Shown here one piece after another: positions 1 to 9,749 of a stretch of 64,000 bases of DNA. The stretch comes from Paracoccus pantotrophus (GTDB taxonomy: Bacteria > Pseudomonadota > Alphaproteobacteria > Rhodobacterales > Rhodobacteraceae). The notes beneath the pieces were generated by a model. That model saw nothing but the letters and a program-made list of their open reading frames with translations, ran no database searches and was not told where the DNA came from. The stretch spans positions 496,001 through 560,000 of the forward strand of contig NZ_CP044426.1 in the NCBI RefSeq assembly GCF_008824185.1. Reading direction: 5' to 3'. The translations under genes and the position numbers were made by a program. The first letter of the stretch is position 1; every line of letters begins with the position of its first letter.

Positions 1-468
1 GGCTGGAAGAACCTCAAGGCGGTGATCCCCGGCGGCGCCTCCTGCCCGGTGCTGACCGCCGAGCAATGCGAAAACGCGATCATGGATTACGACGGCATGC
101 GCGAGCTGAAATCCAGCTTCGGCACCGCCTGCATGATCGTCATGGACCAGTCCACCGACGTGGTGAAGGCGATCTGGCGGCTGTCGAAATTCTTCAAGCA
201 TGAAAGCTGCGGCCAATGCACCCCCTGCCGCGAAGGCACCGGCTGGATGATGCGGGTGATGGAGCGCCTGGTGCGCGGCGACGCCGAGATCGAAGAGATC
301 GACATGCTTTTCGACGTCTCCAAGCAGGTCGAGGGCCACACCATCTGCGCGCTCGGCGATGCGGCGGCCTGGCCGATCCAGGGCCTGATCCGCAATTTCC
401 GCGAAGAGATCGAGGACCGGATCAAGGCCAAGCGCACGGGCCGCATGGGCGCGATGGCGGCGGAGTAG
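1..468 (+). CDS. nuoF: NADH-quinone oxidoreductase subunit F (Nqo1), 3' part
   Basis: This is the C-terminal 155 residues of the NADH/FMN-binding subunit of complex I; the start lies outside the window. It carries the cluster N3 ligands: three cysteines in the motif ESCGQCTPCREGTGW at about nt 205-250, and the fourth cysteine in HTICALGD near nt 345. Cluster N3 passes electrons from FMN into the iron-sulfur chain of the peripheral arm. The frame is open from base 1 and ends in TAG. It is the first visible gene of the nuo operon and is followed by a 171-bp gap with two strong hairpins. Identity is secure; only completeness is limited. Confidence 0.97.
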   Translation, partial: GWKNLKAVIPGGASCPVLTAEQCENAIMDYDGMRELKSSFGTACMIVMDQSTDVVKAIWRLSKFFKHESCGQCTPCREGTGWMMRVMERLVRGDAEIEEIDMLFDVSKQVEGHTICALGDAAAWPIQGLIRNFREEIEDRIKAKRTGRMGAMAAE

Positions 469-507
469 GCGATGACGGCGACCGGCCCCCTTTTCCCGGC
501 AAGGCGC

Positions 508-547
508 CTCCCCCAGGGGGAGCGCCGGCGCCTGCGCGCGCGCCGGC
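508..547 (+). other. Two GC-rich hairpins between nuoF and the DUF5333 gene
   Basis: Two perfect inverted repeats lie back to back: CTCCCCC/GGGGGAG at 508-514 and 516-522 (effective loop only a few bases), and GCCGGCGC/GCGCCGGC at 524-531 and 540-547 with an 8-base loop. No T-run follows, so a classical terminator is not indicated. They sit in the longest gap of this part of the operon and could act as an mRNA stability or processing element that sets subunit stoichiometry; that role is inference. Confidence 0.5.
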
Positions 548-639
548 CGGGCCGGATCACGGCGCCCTCACGGCTTGGTGCCGAACCTTCGGGGCGGCCG
601 CATGTTATGGCAGGAGGCCATGACAAGGAGGCTATTGCC

Positions 640-1038
640 ATGAAGCTGATCCCCGCCGCGCTGATCGCCGCGACGCTGGCTGCACCCGCCGCCGCGCTGG
701 AGCCGCTGGCCCAAGAGAAATACATCAACGACCGGCTGATCGCCGCGCGCATCGCCGACCGCATCCGTCGCACCTGTCCCAGCATCGACGGCCGCATCCT
801 CTATGCCTATGGCGAGGCGCGCAAGCTCAAGCGCTATGCCGAGGACAAGGGCTATTCGCGAACCGAGATCGACGCCTTCCTGGACAGCAAGGCGGACAAG
901 GCGCGCATCTATGCCGTGGCCGAGGATTATCTGGCCCGCCAGGGCGCCAGGGCCGAAGACCCCGAGAGCTTTTGCCGCATCGGCCGGCGGGAGATCGCGC
1001 GAAATACCGTCATAGGCAGCCTGTTGGTGGCGAGATGA
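640..1038 (+). CDS. DUF5333 family exported protein in the nuo operon
   Basis: 132 aa. The ATG at 640 was chosen because AAGGAG (625-630) lies 9 bases upstream and the product then begins with a clean signal peptide, MKLIPAALIAATLAAPAAA. The frame is open further upstream to 472, but that would add an unlikely arginine-rich leader. The mature part is helical and charged, with two conserved-looking cysteines (RRTCPS and ESFCRIG) that could form a disulfide in the periplasm. The pattern matches my memory of the DUF5333 family found in Rhodobacterales nuo operons. The function is unknown; position between nuoF and nuoG suggests co-expression with complex I. The stop overlaps the next start as ATGA. 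Confidence 0.85.
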   Translation: MKLIPAALIAATLAAPAAALEPLAQEKYINDRLIAARIADRIRRTCPSIDGRILYAYGEARKLKRYAEDKGYSRTEIDAFLDSKADKARIYAVAEDYLARQGARAEDPESFCRIGRREIARNTVIGSLLVAR

Positions 1039-1187
1039 AGACTTGGATGAACCGGATCGGCATCGCCCTGATGGCGGCGGCAGCGGCGGCGATGATCGCC
1101 GCGGACGGCTTTGCCGCCGAGCCGGCGCTGCGGCCGGGACAGGATGGCGCCCGCGCGACCGTTCCCGTGCAGGAGGCGCAGCCATGA
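1035..1187 (+). CDS. Small exported peptide, 50 aa, in the nuo operon
   Basis: The ATG at 1035 overlaps the stop of the DUF5333 gene (ATGA), which implies translational coupling. The product starts MKTWMNRIGIALMAAAAAAM and continues to ADGFAAEP, a convincing signal peptide with a possible cleavage after AFA-like residues FAA. Only about 20 residues would remain after cleavage. I recognise no family. The published P. denitrificans nqo cluster is known to carry several unidentified reading frames, and this may be part of that set. The next possible start again overlaps its stop. Confidence 0.6.
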   Translation: MKTWMNRIGIALMAAAAAAMIAADGFAAEPALRPGQDGARATVPVQEAQP

Positions 1188-1306
1188 CGCCGGGACGGAT
1201 GGGATCGACAGGGCCACAGCAAACCGGGCCAGCCTTCGGCCAGCATTTACATCGCGCAAAACCTGCCGGAGATCGTTCCGGCGCGGTTTCCGGGCGCGAG
1301 GGATAA
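1184..1306 (+). CDS. Possible 40-aa ORF upstream of nuoG
   Basis: The start codon at 1184 overlaps the stop of the 50-aa ORF (ATGA) and is preceded by a perfect AGGAGG at 1171-1176 with 7-base spacing. The product (MTPGRMGSTG... to GAVSGREG) is polar, with no signal peptide or membrane segment, and composition alone does not prove coding. It ends 11 bases before the nuoG ATG, so it could act as a leader that delivers ribosomes to nuoG. No homologue is recognised. The strong ribosome-binding site and stop/start overlap are the only support. Confidence 0.4.
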   Translation: MTPGRMGSTGPQQTGPAFGQHLHRAKPAGDRSGAVSGREG

Positions 1307-1317
1307 GGGAAGACAAG

Positions 1318-3336
1318 ATGGCGGATCTTCGCAAGATCAAGATCGACGACGTGGTTATCGAGGTCGATCCCAACATGACCCTGATCCAGGCCTGCGAACT
1401 GGCCGGGATCGAGGTGCCGCGTTTCTGCTATCACGAGCGGTTGTCGATCGCCGGCAACTGCCGCATGTGCCTGGTCGAGGTGGTGGGCGGCCCGCCCAAG
1501 CCCGCCGCCTCCTGCGCCATGCAGGTCAAGGACTTGCGCCCCGGCCCGGATGGCGCGCCCTCGGAGATCCGCACCAACAGCCCCATGGTCAAGAAGGCCC
1601 GCGAGGGGGTGATGGAGTTCCTGCTGATCAACCATCCCCTGGACTGCCCGATCTGCGACCAGGGTGGCGAATGCGACCTGCAGGACCAGGCCATGGCTTA
1701 CGGCGTCGATTTCAGCCGCTATCGCGAGCCGAAGCGCGCCAGTGAGGATCTGAACCTCGGCCCGCTGGTCGAGACGCATATGACCCGCTGCATCTCCTGC
1801 ACCCGCTGCGTGCGCTTCACCACCGAAGTGGCAGGCATCACCCAGATGGGCCAGACCGGCCGTGGCGAGGACAGCGAGATCACCAGCTATCTGAACCAGA
1901 CGCTGGAATCGAACATGCAGGGCAATATCATCGACCTGTGCCCGGTCGGCGCGCTGGTCTCCAAGCCCTATGCCTTCACCGCCCGGCCGTGGGAGCTGAC
2001 CAAGACCGAATCCATCGACGTGATGGATGCGCTGGGGTCCAGCATCCGCGTCGACACCAAGGGCCGCGAGGTCATGCGCATCCTGCCGCGCAACCATGAC
2101 GGCGTGAACGAGGAATGGATCAGCGACAAGACCCGCTTCGTCTGGGACGGGCTGCGCCGCCAGCGCCTCGACCGGCCCTATATCCGCGAAAACGGCAAGC
2201 TGCGCCCGGCCAGCTGGCCCGAGGCGCTGGAAGCCGCCGCCCAGGCGATGAAGGGCAGGAAAGTCGCGGGGCTGGTCGGCGACCTGGTCCCGGCCGAGGC
2301 CGCCTTCAGCCTCAAGCAACTGATCGAGGGGCTGGGGGGCCGCGTCGAATGCCGTACCGACGGCGCCCGGCTGCCCATCGGCAACCGCTCGGCCTATGTC
2401 GGCACGGCGCGGATCGAGGATATCGACACCGCGAAGCGCATCCTGCTGATCGGCACCAACCCGCGCGACGAGGCGCCGGTGCTGAACGCCCGCATCCGCA
2501 AGGCCTGGGCGCATGGCGCGCAGGTGGCGCTGATCGGCGAGCCGGTGGACCTGACCTATGACTACCAGCATTTCGGCAATGACCGCGCCGCGCTGGCCCG
2601 GCTGGCGGACGAGGATCTGTCGAACAAGGACGGCACCCCCGGCATCGTCATCGTCGGCCAGGGCGCCCTGCGCGAGGCGGATGGCGAGGCGGTGCTGGCC
2701 CATGCCATGCGCATCTGCGAGCGCGGCGACAGCAAGCTTCTGGTGCTGCACAGCGCCGCCGGTCGCGTCGGCGCCATGGACGTGGGCGCCGTGACCGAAG
2801 GCGGGCTCTTGGCCGCCATCGAGGGGGCCGAGGTGATCTACAATCTCGGCGCGGACGAGGTGGACATCGCCGCCGGGCCGCTGGTGATCTATCAGGGCAG
2901 CCATGGCGACCGCGGCGCGCATCGCGCCGACATCATCCTGCCCGGCGCCTGCTATACCGAGGAAAGCGGGCTGTTCGTGAACACCGAGGGCCGGCCGCAG
3001 CTGGCCATGCGCGCCAATTTCGCGCCGGGCGAGGGCAAGGAAAACTGGGCGATCCTGCGCGCGCTTTCGGCCGAGCTGGGCAAGACCCAGCCCTGGGACA
3101 GCCTGGCCGGGCTGCGCCGCAAGCTGGTCGAGGCGGTGCCGCATCTGGCGCAGATCGACCAGGTGCCGCAGAACGACTGGCAGCCGCTCGACCGCTTCGA
3201 CCTGGGGCAGGCGAGCTTCCGCTATGCGATCAAGGATTTCTACCTGACCAACCCCATCGCGCGCTCCTCGCCGCTGATGGGCGAGCTTTCGGCGATGGCC
3301 GCGGCCCGCAAGGCCCCGGCGCTGGCGGCGGAGTGA
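1318..3336 (+). CDS. nuoG: NADH-quinone oxidoreductase subunit G (Nqo3)
   Basis: 672 aa, peripheral-arm iron-sulfur subunit of complex I. ATG 1318 gives MADLRKIKIDDVVIEV, the usual N-terminus; the frame is open upstream but without homology. Visible ligands are the 2Fe-2S set C37, C48, C51, C66 (cluster N1b); the 4Fe-4S set H106, C110, C113, C119 (N5); and C158, C161, C164, C208 (N4). No further Cys cluster follows residue 210, so the extra N7-type cluster of E. coli and Thermus is absent. The C-terminal two thirds is the molybdopterin-oxidoreductase-like domain, which has no cofactor role here. Length equals the known Paracoccus subunit within a residue. Confidence 0.98.
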   Translation: MADLRKIKIDDVVIEVDPNMTLIQACELAGIEVPRFCYHERLSIAGNCRMCLVEVVGGPPKPAASCAMQVKDLRPGPDGAPSEIRTNSPMVKKAREGVMEFLLINHPLDCPICDQGGECDLQDQAMAYGVDFSRYREPKRASEDLNLGPLVETHMTRCISCTRCVRFTTEVAGITQMGQTGRGEDSEITSYLNQTLESNMQGNIIDLCPVGALVSKPYAFTARPWELTKTESIDVMDALGSSIRVDTKGREVMRILPRNHDGVNEEWISDKTRFVWDGLRRQRLDRPYIRENGKLRPASWPEALEAAAQAMKGRKVAGLVGDLVPAEAAFSLKQLIEGLGGRVECRTDGARLPIGNRSAYVGTARIEDIDTAKRILLIGTNPRDEAPVLNARIRKAWAHGAQVALIGEPVDLTYDYQHFGNDRAALARLADEDLSNKDGTPGIVIVGQGALREADGEAVLAHAMRICERGDSKLLVLHSAAGRVGAMDVGAVTEGGLLAAIEGAEVIYNLGADEVDIAAGPLVIYQGSHGDRGAHRADIILPGACYTEESGLFVNTEGRPQLAMRANFAPGEGKENWAILRALSAELGKTQPWDSLAGLRRKLVEAVPHLAQIDQVPQNDWQPLDRFDLGQASFRYAIKDFYLTNPIARSSPLMGELSAMAAARKAPALAAE

Positions 3337-3341
3337 GCGTC

Positions 3342-4109
3342 ATGCGGGTCCGCCTTGCCCTGCTGACCGGGATCGGCGCCCTGGCGCTGCTGTCCGGCTG
3401 CGGTGCGACCAGGGATGCGCGTCCCCAGCCCAAGCCGGCCCAGCTGGGCGTGGCAGTGCTGCAAAGCGACGCGGGCGCGCCGGACAAGAAGGTGCTGACC
3501 AAGGGCCGGATCTCGACCAAGTCGGGCGAGATCCTGATTCTCGAACCCGACGGCTCGGTCAGCGGAATGGCGCTGGACAGCCCTGAGGGCCGCGACGCCT
3601 TTGCCGTGACCGAGGCCGACCTGATGGCGCTGAACGCGAATCTGGACCTGGACCTGTCGGGCCTGCCGGACATGGGCCCGCTGCGCAAGCGCGAGCCCAC
3701 GGCGCAGGAAAAGGCGCTGGCGGCATTCGCGGCGCGCACCCGGCCGCTGCGGCTGAACCTGCCGGCCAGTTTCCAGGCCGATCCCCAGGATTTCCAGGGG
3801 GCGCAGATCGTCTCGCTGGCCGGTTCGCGCAAGGGGACGGACAGCCTGGTGGAAGTGACGGCAAACCTGCGTAGCGGGGTGGACGCCGACACCGCCTTCG
3901 CCTATGCCACATGCGCGCTGGCCAGCTGGGCCGATGCGAAAGGGGCGCCCTATGCCCGCCACATCCGCACGCTTCGCGACAAGCGGGGCGGCAAGATGGT
4001 CGTCGGCTCGGTCTTCACGCTTTCCGAAAGAAAACCGATGGGCCTGACGGTGATGACAACGAAACAGACCTTGCAGGAATGCAAGGCACGCGGCATTCCC
4101 GCGGCGTGA
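3342..4109 (+). CDS. Lipoprotein of unknown function within the nuo operon
   Basis: 255 aa. ATG 3342 was preferred over an in-frame GTG at 3333 because GGAG (3330-3333) is 8 bases upstream and because it yields MRVRLALLTGIGALALLSGC, a textbook lipoprotein signal with Cys20 as the lipidated residue. The mature protein is soluble, with a proline-rich start and a central segment EILILEPDGSVSGMALDSPE. It should be anchored in a membrane facing the periplasm. No family is recognised. It lies between nuoG and nuoH and is followed after 18 bases by nuoH, so it is co-transcribed with complex I; a role in assembly or stability would be pure inference. Confidence 0.8.
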   Translation: MRVRLALLTGIGALALLSGCGATRDARPQPKPAQLGVAVLQSDAGAPDKKVLTKGRISTKSGEILILEPDGSVSGMALDSPEGRDAFAVTEADLMALNANLDLDLSGLPDMGPLRKREPTAQEKALAAFAARTRPLRLNLPASFQADPQDFQGAQIVSLAGSRKGTDSLVEVTANLRSGVDADTAFAYATCALASWADAKGAPYARHIRTLRDKRGGKMVVGSVFTLSERKPMGLTVMTTKQTLQECKARGIPAA

Positions 4110-4127
4110 TGAGAGGGACGAAAGATC

Positions 4128-5165
4128 ATGGCTGAATTCTGGGCCTCGCCCTACGGTTTCGCACTCAGCCTGCTCTTGCAGGGTCTGGCGGTCATCGCCT
4201 TCGTCATGGGCTCGCTGATCTTCATGGTCTATGGCGACCGCAAGATCTGGGCGGCGGTGCAGATGCGCCGCGGCCCGAACGTGGTCGGTCCCTGGGGCCT
4301 GTTGCAGACCTTTGCCGACGCGCTGAAATACATCGTCAAGGAAATCGTCGTCCCGGCCGGCGCCGACAAGTTCGTCTATTTCCTGGCGCCCTTCCTGTCG
4401 ATGATGCTGGCGCTTTTCGCCTTCGTGGTCATCCCCTTCGACGAGGGCTGGGTGATGGCGAACATCAACGTGGGCATCCTGTTCATCTTTGCCGCCTCCT
4501 CGCTGGAAGTCTACGGCGTCATCATGGGCGGCTGGGCCTCGAACTCGAAATATCCCTTCCTCGCCTCGCTGCGCTCGGCGGCGCAGATGATCTCCTACGA
4601 GGTGTCGCTGGGCTTGATCATCATCGGGGTCATCATCTCGACCGGATCGATGAACCTGACCGCCATCGTCGAGGCGCAGCGCGGCGATTATGGCCTGCTC
4701 AACTGGTACTGGCTGCCGCACCTGCCGATGGTGGTGCTGTTCTTCGTCTCGGCCCTGGCCGAGTGCAACCGCCCGCCCTTCGACCTGGTCGAGGCCGAAT
4801 CCGAACTGGTGGCGGGCTTCATGACCGAATATTCGTCCACGCCCTATCTGCTGTTCATGGCGGGCGAATATATCGCCATGTATCTGATGTGCGCGCTTTT
4901 GTCGCTGCTGTTTTTCGGCGGCTGGCTGTCGCCGGTGCCGTTCATCGCCGACGGCTGGTGGTGGATGGTCATCAAGATGTGGTTCTGGTTCTACATGTTC
5001 GCCATGGTCAAGGCGATCGTGCCCCGCTATCGCTACGACCAGCTGATGCGGATCGGCTGGAAGGTGTTCCTGCCCCTGTCGCTGGGCTGGGTGGTGCTGG
5101 TGGCGATCCTGGCGCGCTATGAAGTGCTGGGTGCGTTCTGGGCCCGTTTCGCGGTCGGAGGTTAA
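4128..5165 (+). CDS. nuoH: NADH-quinone oxidoreductase subunit H (Nqo8)
   Basis: 345 aa, about eight hydrophobic segments. This membrane subunit joins the peripheral arm to the membrane arm and forms part of the quinone-binding chamber. Family motifs include YGDRKIWAAVQMRRGPNVVG near residue 37 and the acidic loop ECNRPPFDLVEAESELVAGF near residue 210, which faces the quinone site. Length and start (MAEFWASPYG) fit the family. GGAGG at the end of the gene (5158-5162) serves the following 60-aa ORF. Confidence 0.98.
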   Translation: MAEFWASPYGFALSLLLQGLAVIAFVMGSLIFMVYGDRKIWAAVQMRRGPNVVGPWGLLQTFADALKYIVKEIVVPAGADKFVYFLAPFLSMMLALFAFVVIPFDEGWVMANINVGILFIFAASSLEVYGVIMGGWASNSKYPFLASLRSAAQMISYEVSLGLIIIGVIISTGSMNLTAIVEAQRGDYGLLNWYWLPHLPMVVLFFVSALAECNRPPFDLVEAESELVAGFMTEYSSTPYLLFMAGEYIAMYLMCALLSLLFFGGWLSPVPFIADGWWWMVIKMWFWFYMFAMVKAIVPRYRYDQLMRIGWKVFLPLSLGWVVLVAILARYEVLGAFWARFAVGG

Positions 5166-5168
5166 GCC

Positions 5169-6227
<1,059 letters not shown>

Positions 6228-6231
<4 letters not shown>

Positions 6232-6632
6232 CCGATGCCTTCCAGAAGCTGTTCCAGCAGATGCTGCAATCCGGTCAGGAGATGGCGCGCGCCTTCAACC
6301 CGGCGCTCGAGCATTTCGACATGCGCGCCATGGAAAAGCTGGTGCCGACGATTCCCGCCGACATGCTGGAAATGTGGTTCGGCAAGACCTTCAACCGCGA
6401 GGGGCTGGACGCCAAGACGCGTCTGCTTCTCACCATCGGCGCGATCACCGTCCAGGGCGCGCTGGCCGAGCCGCAGCTGCGCATGACCGTGCGTCAGGCG
6501 CTGGCGGCCGGCGCCACCAAACGCGAGATCGCCGAGACGATCTTTCAGATGAGCATGTTCGGCGGGCTGCCCGCGATGCAGAAGGCGCTGGAAATCGCCC
6601 AGAGCGTCTATGCCGAGGAGGACGAGGAATGA
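6228..6632 (+). CDS. Carboxymuconolactone decarboxylase family protein, second tandem copy
   Basis: 134 aa, a CMD-like domain with the core NREGLDAKTRLLLTIGAIT and the later EIAETIFQMSMFGGLPAMQ. Like its neighbour it lacks the AhpD CxxC. It has a longer N-terminus (MTDAFQKLFQQMLQSGQEMA) and an acidic tail. Start ATG 6228 overlaps the previous stop and its own stop overlaps the nuoJ start, so nuoI, both CMD genes and nuoJ are translationally chained. Function is unknown. Tandem divergence suggests an old duplication and perhaps two subunits of one ring. Confidence 0.88.
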
Positions 6633-7231
6633 TGACCTTCGCTTTCTACCTGTTCGCGATCAGCGCCTGCGTCGCGGGCTTCATGGTCGTGATCGGACGC
6701 AACCCGGTGCATTCGGTGCTGTGGCTGATCCTGGCCTTCCTCGCCTCGGCGGGCCTGTTCGTGCTGCAGGGCGCGGAGTTCGTCGCCATGCTGCTGGTCG
6801 TGGTCTATGTCGGCGCGGTGGCGGTGCTGTTTTTGTTCGTCGTCATGATGCTGGACGTGGATTTCGCCGAGCTGAAGGGCGAGCTGGCGCGCTACCTGCC
6901 GCTGGCGCTGGTGATCGGCGTCGTGCTGCTGGCGCAGCTGGGCATCGCCTTCTCGGGCTGGACGCCCTCGGACCAGGCCGAAGGCCTGCGGGCCGCGCCG
7001 GTGGATGCGGCGGTCGAGAACACCTTCGGCCTGGGCATGGTGCTGTATGACCGCTATGTGCTGATGTTCCAGCTGGCCGGGCTGGTGCTGTTGGTGGCGA
7101 TGATCGGGGCGATCGTGCTGACCATGCGCCACCGCAAGGACGTCAAGCGCCAGAACGTGCTGGAGCAGATGTGGCGCGACCCGGCCAAGACCATGGAGCT
7201 GAAGGACGTGAAGCCGGGGCAGGGGCTTTGA
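6629..7231 (+). CDS. nuoJ: NADH-quinone oxidoreductase subunit J (Nqo10)
   Basis: 200 aa, five hydrophobic segments. Small membrane subunit of the proton-pumping arm, with the conserved pattern GRNPVHSVLWLILAFLASAG and VVYVGAVAVLFLFVVMML, the latter containing the pi-bulge helix of the family. ATG 6629 (followed directly by a second ATG) overlaps the preceding stop; starting there gives the 200 residues known for Paracoccus Nqo10. A 99-bp gap follows before nuoK. Confidence 0.97.
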   Translation: MMTFAFYLFAISACVAGFMVVIGRNPVHSVLWLILAFLASAGLFVLQGAEFVAMLLVVVYVGAVAVLFLFVVMMLDVDFAELKGELARYLPLALVIGVVLLAQLGIAFSGWTPSDQAEGLRAAPVDAAVENTFGLGMVLYDRYVLMFQLAGLVLLVAMIGAIVLTMRHRKDVKRQNVLEQMWRDPAKTMELKDVKPGQGL

Positions 7232-7243
7232 ACGCGGCAAGCT

Positions 7244-7279
7244 GGACCGCGACAGCCATCGGGATCGCCACGGCGGTCC
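7244..7279 (+). other. Hairpin in the nuoJ-nuoK gap
   Basis: The 99-bp gap 7232-7330 has no gene. It contains a perfect 7-bp inverted repeat GGACCGC (7244-7250) and GCGGTCC (7273-7279), extended by CTG/CAG with a one-base bulge, with a 22-base loop. No T-run follows. Like the hairpins after nuoF it could affect mRNA stability or translation of nuoK; the role is inference. The ribosome-binding site of nuoK (GGAGGG) lies at about 7317-7322. Confidence 0.35.
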
Positions 7280-7285
7280 CAGTAG

Positions 7286-7636
<351 letters not shown>

Positions 7637-7642
7637 GCGAGC

Positions 7643-9748
7643 ATGGAAAAATTCGTCCTCTTCGCGCCGCTCATCGCGTCGCTGATCGCCGGGCTGGGCT
7701 GGCGTGCCATCGGCGAGAAGGCCGCGCAATACCTGACCACGGGCGTGCTGTTCCTCAGCTGCCTGATCAGCTGGTATCTGTTTTTGTCCTTCGACGGCGT
7801 GCCGCGGCACATCCCGGTGCTCGACTGGGTCGTGACCGGCGATTTCCATGCCGAATGGGCGATCCGGCTGGACCGGCTGACCGCGATCATGCTGATCGTC
7901 GTGACCACCGTCTCGGCGCTCGTGCACATGTATTCGCTGGGCTACATGGCCCATGACGACAACTGGACGCATGACGAGCATTACAAGGCGCGCTTCTTCG
8001 CCTATCTCTCGTTCTTCACCTTCGCCATGCTGATGCTGGTGACGGCGGACAACCTGTTGCAGATGTTCTTCGGCTGGGAGGGCGTGGGCGTCGCCTCCTA
8101 TCTGCTGATCGGCTTCTACTACAAGAAGGCCAGCGCCAATGCCGCGGCGATCAAGGCGTTCATCGTCAACCGCGTCGGCGACTTCGGCTTCCTGCTGGGC
8201 ATCTTCGGCCTTTACTGGCTGACCGGCTCGGTCCAGTTCGACGAGATCTTCCGCCAGGTGCCCGAGCTTGCGCAGACCGAGATGCATTTCCTGTGGCGCG
8301 ACTGGAACGCCGCGAACCTGCTGGGCTTCCTGCTTTTCGTCGGCGCCATGGGCAAATCGGCGCAGCTCTTGCTGCACACCTGGCTGCCGGACGCGATGGA
8401 AGGCCCGACCCCGGTCTCGGCGCTGATCCACGCCGCGACCATGGTGACCGCGGGCGTGTTCCTGGTCTGCCGCATGTCGCCGCTTTACGAATTCGCGCCG
8501 GATGCCAAGACCTTCATCGTCATCATCGGCGCCACCACCGCATTCTTCGCCGCGACCGTCGGTCTGGTGCAGAACGACATCAAGCGCGTCATCGCCTATT
8601 CGACCTGTTCGCAGCTGGGCTACATGTTCGTGGCGGCGGGCGTCGGCGTCTATTCGGCGGCCATGTTCCACCTGCTGACCCATGCCTTCTTCAAGGCCAT
8701 GCTGTTTTTGGGCGCCGGCTCGGTGATCCATGCCATGCACCATGAACAGGACATGCGGAACTATGGCGGGCTGCGCAAGAAGATCCCGCTGACCTTCTGG
8801 GCGATGATGATCGGCACCTTCGCCATCACCGGCGTCGGCATCCCGCTGACCCATCTGGGCTTCGCCGGCTTCCTGTCCAAGGACGCGATCATCGAAAGCG
8901 CCTATGCGGGCAGCACCTATGCCTTCTGGCTGCTGGTTATCGCTGCCTGCTTCACCAGCTTCTATTCCTGGCGGCTGATCTTCCTGACCTTCTACGGCAA
9001 GCCGCGCGGCGACCATCACGCCCATGACCATGCGCATGAAAGCCCGCCGGTGATGACCATCCCGCTGGGCGTGCTGGCCGTGGGCGCGGTCTTTGCCGGC
9101 ATGGTCTGGTATGGTCCCTTCTTCGGCGACCATCACAAGGTGACGGAATATTTCCACATCGCCGGCGCGCAGCATGAGGCCGCCGAGAGCGAGGAAGCGG
9201 AGCACGCGACCGCCGAGGCTGCGGTGGAGCATGTCGCCGCCGATACCGCCGAGGGCGAGCCGACTGACGAGGCCGCCCATGCCGAGGTCGCGGCCCCGGT
9301 CGGCGGTGCGATCTACATGCATCCCGACAACCACATCATGGACGAGGCGCATCATGCGCCGGCCTGGGTCAAGGTCTCGCCCTTCATCGCGATGGTGCTG
9401 GGGCTGATCACCGCCTTCTTCTTCTACATCGCCGATCCGTCGTTGCCCAAGCGGCTGGCGGCGCAGCAGCCGGCGCTGTATCAGTTCCTGCTCAACAAAT
9501 GGTATTTCGACGAGATCTACGACTTCATCTTCGTCCGCCCGGCGAAATGGCTTGGCCGCGCGCTGTGGAAGGGCGGGGACGGCGCCGTCATCGACGGCAC
9601 CATCAACGGGGTGGCCATGGGGTTGATCCCGCGGCTGACCCGCGCAGCGGTCCGGGTGCAATCGGGCTATCTGTTCCACTACGCCTTCGCGATGGTTCTG
9701 GGCATCGTGGGCTTGCTGATCTGGGTGATGATGCGGGGCGCGCACTGA
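7643..9748 (+). CDS. nuoL: NADH-quinone oxidoreductase subunit L (Nqo12)
   Basis: 701 aa, antiporter-like proton-pumping subunit with the long lateral helix at its C-terminus. Core motifs include FFGWEGVGVASYLLIGFYY and HTWLPDAMEGPTPVSALIHA, with the pumping-channel glutamate and lysine residues. Two unusual soluble insertions occur between late helices: a His-rich stretch (GDHHAHDHAHE, about residue 456-466) and an Ala/Glu-rich acidic segment (about residue 508-555), with another His group in NHIMDEAHHAP. These loops are longer than in E. coli NuoL. The next gene starts one base after the stop. Confidence 0.97.
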   Translation: MEKFVLFAPLIASLIAGLGWRAIGEKAAQYLTTGVLFLSCLISWYLFLSFDGVPRHIPVLDWVVTGDFHAEWAIRLDRLTAIMLIVVTTVSALVHMYSLGYMAHDDNWTHDEHYKARFFAYLSFFTFAMLMLVTADNLLQMFFGWEGVGVASYLLIGFYYKKASANAAAIKAFIVNRVGDFGFLLGIFGLYWLTGSVQFDEIFRQVPELAQTEMHFLWRDWNAANLLGFLLFVGAMGKSAQLLLHTWLPDAMEGPTPVSALIHAATMVTAGVFLVCRMSPLYEFAPDAKTFIVIIGATTAFFAATVGLVQNDIKRVIAYSTCSQLGYMFVAAGVGVYSAAMFHLLTHAFFKAMLFLGAGSVIHAMHHEQDMRNYGGLRKKIPLTFWAMMIGTFAITGVGIPLTHLGFAGFLSKDAIIESAYAGSTYAFWLLVIAACFTSFYSWRLIFLTFYGKPRGDHHAHDHAHESPPVMTIPLGVLAVGAVFAGMVWYGPFFGDHHKVTEYFHIAGAQHEAAESEEAEHATAEAAVEHVAADTAEGEPTDEAAHAEVAAPVGGAIYMHPDNHIMDEAHHAPAWVKVSPFIAMVLGLITAFFFYIADPSLPKRLAAQQPALYQFLLNKWYFDEIYDFIFVRPAKWLGRALWKGGDGAVIDGTINGVAMGLIPRLTRAAVRVQSGYLFHYAFAMVLGIVGLLIWVMMRGAH

Positions 9749-9749
9749 C

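Noticed and set aside
568..3144. Very long open frame on the minus strand opposite nuoG; similar ones at 7298-9931, 9603-12974 and 58686-63881
   Set aside because: Products are Arg/Gly/His/Gln-rich with no recognisable domain, and each mirrors a well-identified gene on the plus strand. Such shadows are expected in GC-rich DNA.
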